DNA of 64,000 nt from Eutypa lata (taxonomy: Eukaryota; Ascomycota; Sordariomycetes; Xylariales; Diatrypaceae). The notes beneath the pieces were generated by a model. It searched no databases. It was not told where the DNA came from and saw only the letters and a program-made list of their open reading frames with translations. Shown in pieces: positions 58,839-64,000 of this stretch. The DNA lies in the NCBI GenBank assembly GCA_022661535.1, contig JAKULF010000003.1, positions 6,386,001 to 6,450,000 on the forward strand, written 5' to 3'. Made by a program: the position numbers and the translations under genes. Position 1 is the stretch's first letter. Each line of letters opens with the position of its first letter.

Positions 58839-59026
58839 ATGTTATCTCTGTTGACGTTCTTCATACTTGTGGCTCTAGGTTTAGGGGGGCTTCGACTGTC
58901 CAAAATGGGCCGTAGACCCCCTGACTATCCCCCAGGACCACCTACTCTACCTATTATTGGTAACATGCATTTGTTCCCCAGCAAGGACTCGCGCCATCAA
59001 TTCCAAAGATGGGCACAAGAGTATGG
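58839..59026 (+). pseudogene. 5' exon remnant of a second cytochrome P450
   Basis: A clean first exon of a fungal P450: ATG at 58839, a hydrophobic anchor (MLSLLTFFILVALGLGGL), then PDYPPGPPTLPIIGNMHLFP and RHQFQRWAQEYG, ending at a good GTAAGT donor at 59027. After this, no further P450 motif (I-helix, ExxR or heme loop) is found in any frame before the quinate dehydrogenase gene begins at 59417 on the other strand. The gene has therefore lost about 85-90% of its length. The first exon shows no stop codon or frameshift, so the loss may be recent. Confidence 0.75.
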
Positions 59027-59416
59027 GTAAGTAATTACACATTGCGCTCCATTACGGACTCCTGTCTAATCCTGAGAAGACCGATATACTCTTTGGTCAT
59101 GGGGAAGAAAGTGATCATTGTCCATTGAGTGCGTTTGGGTAGGCGTAAATTGTTTTTTGGGATGGGATACCTAATAGGGGATGATTGAGTGCAAGTAAGT
59201 TCATAGAAGCCCGTTGGATGTAGGCTATACAGATTGACAACGTCGACCATGGGATATTATGAATGCGATAAGGGGCGTGTAGTGAGTTTATGATCAAAAG
59301 GCAAGAGCACCTTGACCGAAGAACCAAAATCTAAGATAGATTATCTTATGATAGTCTAGTAATACGTCTATTGATTCTTTTGAATAACTTGAATCTAACT
59401 TTATGTCTAATATGTA
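59027..59416. other. 390 bp between P450 remnant and quinate dehydrogenase
   Basis: No gene is supported. This is where the rest of the P450 should be. It is A+T-rich and shows no residual P450 similarity that I can see. Confidence 0.5.
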
Positions 59417-60573
59417 TCACAGCTTTTGACTAGAGACCATCCGAGCCTTCTTCGATATGCTCGCCAATCTCTTAGAAATCACGCCCCTGACCTTCTCCAC
59501 CGTCAAATCTTCCGCTTCCATCCCAGTCCAATACCTGTCCTGTTCTAGCCCCTGCCAAACCATCGCCTCTGTTCCCAAAATGACTTGCCAGCCCTCTTGT
59601 TCCGCAATACCTCCTAGCTCAGCTTCAAAATCGGTTGTTAGCGTTTTGTTTCGAGTTATGCCCGAATTGAAGCAAGATGAGAACACAAAACAAAACAAAA
59701 CAAAACAAAAGAAGGTGGAATACATGTACTTTTACTTACTCCACGGAGATGGATTGTAGCACATCTCAAGCATACTGCCTTTCTTCTCTTTCCGTAGGAT
59801 CGTCTCGACTACGGCGCGAGTGGTCCTCTCTTCGGGCGTATTAGGCGGCAAATCCGGCACGCACGCGACAATGGCTCCGGGGGCTTCAGCCAGCTCGGCC
59901 TGGTCTACAGCCGCGAGGTGCACCAGCGTATCTCCGTATCCCCTCGCCTTGCAATCCGCCATCACCGCCTCCACCTCGGCCCTGTCCCGGTTGACGAGGT
60001 AGATCTTCGTCGCGCGCATCCACTTCCACAGCGCATAGACGGCGCTGCGGGCGGCTCCGCCTCCCCCTACCACCATGGCCGGCTTGTCGTGAAACACGGC
60101 GTCGGGGTCCGCTACGTTCTGGTAGAAGGCGTCTCGCACGCCGATGACGTCCGTGTTCGCTCCGCAGTATATCCGCTCGCCGCCGCGCTCCCGCACAAAT
60201 AGCGTGTTGCAAGCGCCGACTTCCCGGCACTCCTCCGTCACCTCGTCTAGATGCTCCATGATGGCTACTTTGTTCGGCATGGTGACCGATGCCCCTTTTA
60301 TTATTCTTATTGTTAAGCGAGTCCACGCGTAACTAGGATTGCCGGGAACCTACCATAAAATTTCGGGTCTTTGATGAGCCGTAGAAACTGCGGAATGTCC
60401 GACGAGTCCAGCCGGAGCTGTTCCCACTTTAAGCCGAGCGCTTCGTATATCGTGTTGTGAAGAAGCGGCGACATGGAAGCTTGGAGCTTTTGTCCGAACA
60501 GGTATCCGTGCCGATCCAGATGCGAAACTTCCGGCAGCGCCGAGGCCGCCCCGTCTTTCGCGGGAGTCGTCAT
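59417..60573 (-). CDS. quinate/shikimate dehydrogenase (QutB/Qa-3-like)
   Basis: Predicted 326 residues in three exons (60573-60354, 60294-59740, 59622-59417), all phases in agreement. The enzyme would oxidise quinate to 3-dehydroquinate (and shikimate to dehydroshikimate) with NAD(P) in the cytosol, the first step of quinate catabolism. The substrate site is [11 protein letters not shown] (Ser33, Ser35) and GASVTMPNK with catalytic Lys82; Asn103 in ACNT and Asp122 in ANTD complete it. The dinucleotide motif is [15 protein letters not shown]. The C-terminal part [16 protein letters not shown] and [17 protein letters not shown] is typical. The length fits single-domain fungal quinate dehydrogenases, not the pentafunctional AROM protein. 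It is divergent from a quinate permease, which supports quinate as substrate. An additional regulatory or unrelated SDH-like role cannot be excluded. Confidence 0.85.
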
Positions 60574-61478
60574 GTTGTGTAAGTAAAGCCGAACTTGTTT
60601 CGGTTCAGTATGGCTTCGTAGTTGTAATCGTCTTCAAGGCTATGTTATACATACTAACTATATACAAAAGTCTGTCGATTTGAGTTCTCACGGGTCACAT
60701 AATTAATCCTTGGATCCATCAGCGCAACGCCCCGCTCCGCTGGAGAGACATTCCGTGAAATTTCTGACTACAGGTATTATATAACTACGCATGGCATAGA
60801 CCCGCTACTCCCCTGATTAGTGTTCTGCATTCTACACCAATTGCAATTAGTTTCAAGTAGTCTAGACTTCTGAAGCGCTACGGCTAGGTGGACCATGAAG
60901 TGTCTAGCGCCCATGATAATTTTTTTCTTTCTTCTTTCTTCGTTCACCCGGCTAGTTCAATTCTTCTCAGAGCCCCCCAAACTAGCTGGAAGCTAGAAGT
61001 GTAGTTCCGGGACTTCTGCGGGGGAGCTCAGGGTCGGGGTTCTATAATGATGTCGTTTTATGAAGGAGTAGAGCGACGATGTAACCTAGACCTGCTTTAG
61101 TTCGCCCGGGTCTGCCTCCTGATTCGCTATCGAGATTCTGGGGCCGGAAGCCAAGTCGTTGTCCTCACTAACTACTTCGTAATAGTAATCGATATTTTTT
61201 GTACTCAAGTTCGAATTGCGGAGTAATCTACTTGATCTAGAAGGGAAAGGTAGGGATTCGTACTAGAACCCCAGGTTTTCTTTTTTGTCTCTCAATCCAC
61301 TAGGGGTGGTAGTTAGGACGCGTTAGTTATTAAGTGAAGAAAAAAAAAACCCCTTCGAACTTACTTCTCCAATTCTTTGGGTTTACTGTTCTATTTATTA
61401 GTGTGATGGTTGAACACAGAAACCTACCGTATTCTTTTGCCTTGAACTGACGGATTATTGTTAATAATCAACGTAATC
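60574..61478. promoter_or_regulatory. shared promoter of the divergent quinate genes
   Basis: This 905-bp spacer lies between the two start codons and must carry both promoters. In known quinate clusters such promoters bind the QutA/QA-1F activator. I found no exact match to its consensus. A 7-bp palindrome lies just before the permease start. Confidence 0.55.
61453..61469. promoter_or_regulatory. perfect A+T palindrome before the quinate permease
   Basis: GATTATT-GTT-AATAATC is a perfect 7-bp inverted repeat with a 3-bp spacer, ending nine bases before the ATG at 61479. It could be a regulator site or a leader hairpin; in A+T-rich DNA it may also be chance. Confidence 0.3.
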
Positions 61479-63469
61479 ATGGGGCTTCTCGCACTCAAAG
61501 AGGACAGACCAACGCCTCCGGCCGTCTATAACTGGCGTGTCTATGCCTATGCATCGGTTGCTTCGTTTGCTTCTTGCATGATTGGCTACGACTCCGCCTT
61601 CATCGGAACCACATTGGCTCTCCCTTCCTTTGCCGAGGAGTTTCGGTTCGAAGAGCTGGGGGCGTCCGAGTTAGCCCTCACTAAGGCCAACATCGTCTCC
61701 GTGTACCAAGCCGGCGCATTCTTCGGCACCTTCTTCGCCTATGTCTCGTCGTATTTCCTCGGTCGTAGGAAGTCGCTCCTGATATCTTCCCTCATATTCT
61801 TGCTTGGATCTGGAATGATGCTTGGCACTAATCGTGAGCGCGGCTTGGGACTTATACTTGGAGGCCGCGTTCTCGCTGGTGTTGCCATAGGGGCTTGTTC
61901 TATGGTCGTTCCCATCTGTTAGTTTAGTTTCCAAAGGATGGGTTTCGTCTCTTGTCAAAGAATGTCGCTAAAACTGAATAGATATATCTGAGCTTTCGCC
62001 TCCTGCTGTACGAGGTCGACTGGTCGGGCTCTACGAACTTGGTTGGCAGATTGGAGGGCTTATTGGGTTTTGGATAAAGGTATGTGCTAGAAATCTCTGA
62101 CTATGATGTATAGACGTGAGCTGACCTGTTGTTAGTATGGGCCCTTCGTTGTTTGATCTTGATATGAGTCCTCCAACAGAGTCGTGCAAATTCTGCAAGA
62201 TCTGTGGATTTTGCGATCTTCTTTGATAATTGAAAAGAAAAGCATTGCAGCAAGTTGCTAATGTGTAACAGTTATGGTCTATCGGAAAACATGCCATCGA
62301 GCCACAAGCAATGGTTGATTCCTTTCGCGGTTCAGTTCATCCCAGGAGGTCTTCTGTTTTTGGGGGCTCTTTGGATCAAAGAATCACCGAGATGGCTCTT
62401 CGCGACAGGGAAAAGAGAAGAGGCGCTAGCGAACCTCTGCTGGATCCGAAAGCTGGAACGGAACGATCTCTACATCATCGAAGAAGTCTCCTTCATGGAA
62501 GAAGACCTCGAGCGGTACCGGACAGACGTTGGAGCAGGGTTCTGGAAGCCCTTTGTCTTACTAAAACGGCGCGAGGTTCAGTGGAGGTTCTTTCTCGGGT
62601 GAGTAGAGACATTCTTCGTCGATCCAATTGCAGGCATAATGGCTAATCTCGAATGACTTAGTGGTATGCTATTCCTTTGGCAGAATGGCTCGGGAATCAA
62701 CGCCATCAACTATTACAGCCCCAACGTGTTCAAAAGCATAGGAATACACGATACCAACGCCGGGTTCTTGACAACTGGCATCTACGGAGTCATTAAAACC
62801 GTCATCACTTTTATCTGGCTACTGTATCTAATCGACCGTATGGGTCGACGAAACCTGCTTTTGATCGGTGCCCTCGGGGGCTCGATCTGCATGTGGTAAG
62901 CTTGCTTCCCGAATTGAATCTCTCTAATGAACCAGACTCTCATCCAAATGTGCAGGTATATAGGGGCGTACATCGCCATAGCAGACCCAGAGAACAACCC
63001 TAGTGATCATCTTTCCGGCGGCGGAATTGCTGCTGTGTTCTTCTTTTACCTATGGACGGTCTTTTACACGCCTAGTTGGAACGGCACTCCGTGGGTTATC
63101 AACTCAGAGATATTCGATCAAAATACAAGATCTCTCGGTCAAACCTCAGCGGCTGCAAACAACTGGTTCTGGAACTTCATCATCTCCCGTTTCACACCGC
63201 AGATGTTCCTGACGATGGGATTCGGGGTGTACATGTTCTTCGCATCCCTCATGATACTATCCATCATATTCGTCTATTTTCTCGTGCCGGAGACCAAGAC
63301 GATTCCGTTGGAAGCGATGGACAGATTGTTCGAGGTTAAGCCGGTCTGGAAGGCGAACAAGACGATCATGGAGGAGATACGGGCGCAAGATGAGGAGTTC
63401 AGACACAACGCAGGGGATGTTCACTTGGATGATGAGAAAGAAGCTCTTGATCAGCATGAAGTGATTTAG
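61479..63469 (+). CDS. quinate permease (QutD/Qa-y-like MFS sugar-porter family)
   Basis: Predicted 542 residues in five exons: 61479-61917, 61982-62079, 62255-62598, 62662-62895, 62956-63469. It belongs to the sugar-porter family: YDSAFIGTTLALPSF, GRR motif (YFLGRRKSLL), VVPI|YISELSPPAVRGRLVG, ESPRWLFATGKREEAL, LFLWQNGSGINAINYYSP, IDRMGRRN and FLVPETKTIPLEAMDRLF. The best-known relatives are the quinate permeases of Aspergillus and Neurospora (about 530 residues), and the adjacent dehydrogenase supports that. At intron 2 the obvious acceptor (TAACAG at 62271) is out of phase with the only good donor (62080); I therefore use the acceptor CAAG at 62254, which adds about six residues (LLMCNS) where relatives have NYG. 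If that splice is not used, the gene is frameshifted. Confidence 0.8.
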
Positions 63470-63681
63470 AGCTACTACGATGGAAAACATGAGACGGCAC
63501 ACGTCGAAATAGTTACGAAAAACACGGTACTAGTTGCAATATAATATTGAACGCTGATCATATCATACACTAACTAAAAATACAACTCGTTATACTGCCA
63601 TCAACTCGTGTGAACGTCGTAACAGTGCTCTATCAATCTAAGAAACAAAAAACAAAAGCCATAAAATCCCAATCATGTTCT

Positions 63682-64000
63682 TTAACTCCGTCCCCTTTCC
63701 AGATCCTCTATTTGTATTGTGGGGTTATCATTTGGTTGTTGTATATTGATGCTAGGATATTCGACATTGTTGTTGTGAGCAGGGCTGGCGGAGACATCAT
63801 CAGCGCCCTCGGATACTACGATGCCGGGGAAGGACGTTGTAGTCTCTGCCGAGGTCTTCTCCTTCAAGTCTTCGGGGTCCGCGGCGCTCTTCTTGCTCTT
63901 GAAGAGGCGACCGAACTTGCTGAAGCCCTTGGCGAGGAAGTTGTAGGCTACGACGAACGGCCCACCGACAGTCTTGGAGATCTTGGCGAAGAGCGGGTCG
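63682..64000 (-). CDS. 3' end of an unidentified gene (continues off right edge)
   Basis: The last 105 codons of a minus-strand gene, with its stop at 63682-63684. The visible chain is DPLFAKISKTVGGPFVVAYNF...LAKGFSKFGRLFKSKKSA followed by a hydrophilic, Ser/Thr/Asn-rich tail ending IEDLERGRS. The first part is amphipathic and basic, perhaps next to a membrane. The 5' part is outside the window, so no family can be given. Confidence 0.5.
   Translation of the reverse strand, partial: DPLFAKISKTVGGPFVVAYNFLAKGFSKFGRLFKSKKSAADPEDLKEKTSAETTTSFPGIVVSEGADDVSASPAHNNNVEYPSINIQQPNDNPTIQIEDLERGRS

Noticed and set aside
1..64000. tRNA or 5S rRNA genes
   Set aside because: By eye I found no stretch with the A/B-box and T-loop (GGTTCGA-type) arrangement or the 5S core. 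A dedicated scan could still find one.

Overview
The window is nuclear DNA of a filamentous ascomycete (Pezizomycotina, probably Sordariomycetes). The reasons are short GT-AG introns (mostly 55-220 bp) with CTAAC-type branch sites, fungal-only families (HET domain, Zn(II)2Cys6 regulator, quinate permease, HSM3-like protein), long gene-poor spacers rich in TACC/AGGT microsatellites, and one A+T island that looks like repeat-induced point mutation (RIP). No species call is possible from sequence alone. I rebuilt the gene models by hand: each junction was checked for donor/acceptor and for reading phase, and several starts were moved to the first plausible ATG.

Layout. 0-30 kb is mostly housekeeping: the 5' part of a vacuolar TRP-type cation channel (YVC1-like, minus strand, running off the left edge), a large nuclear-looking AAA+ ATPase, an RNA polymerase III Rpc31-like subunit divergent from an HSM3/proteasome-chaperone-like gene, a HET-domain protein, the Golgi ARF-GEF SEC7, and the pyruvate dehydrogenase E2 subunit. 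30-50 kb holds an anion:cation-symporter-type MFS permease, a Zn(II)2Cys6 transcription factor, an unrecognised 424-residue protein, and a ThrE/Prm10-like membrane protein. 50-64 kb looks accessory: an alpha/beta hydrolase, a complete cytochrome P450, the A+T island with 190-bp direct repeats, a one-exon remnant of a second P450, then a divergent quinate pair (quinate/shikimate dehydrogenase and quinate permease), and the 3' end of an unidentified gene at the right edge.

How they fit together. The quinate permease and dehydrogenase would import quinate and oxidise it to dehydroquinate; they share one 0.9-kb promoter. The hydrolase and P450 are near neighbours on the same strand and could act in one small metabolic pathway, but no synthase-type backbone gene is visible. 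The other genes are unrelated housekeeping functions. I saw no tRNA, rRNA or intact transposon gene. The items most worth checking are the RIP-like island with near-exclusive retention of CpG cytosines, the P450 remnant beside it, the phase conflict at one intron of the quinate permease, a GC-AG intron in the AAA+ gene, and the unrecognised gene at 41.5 kb.
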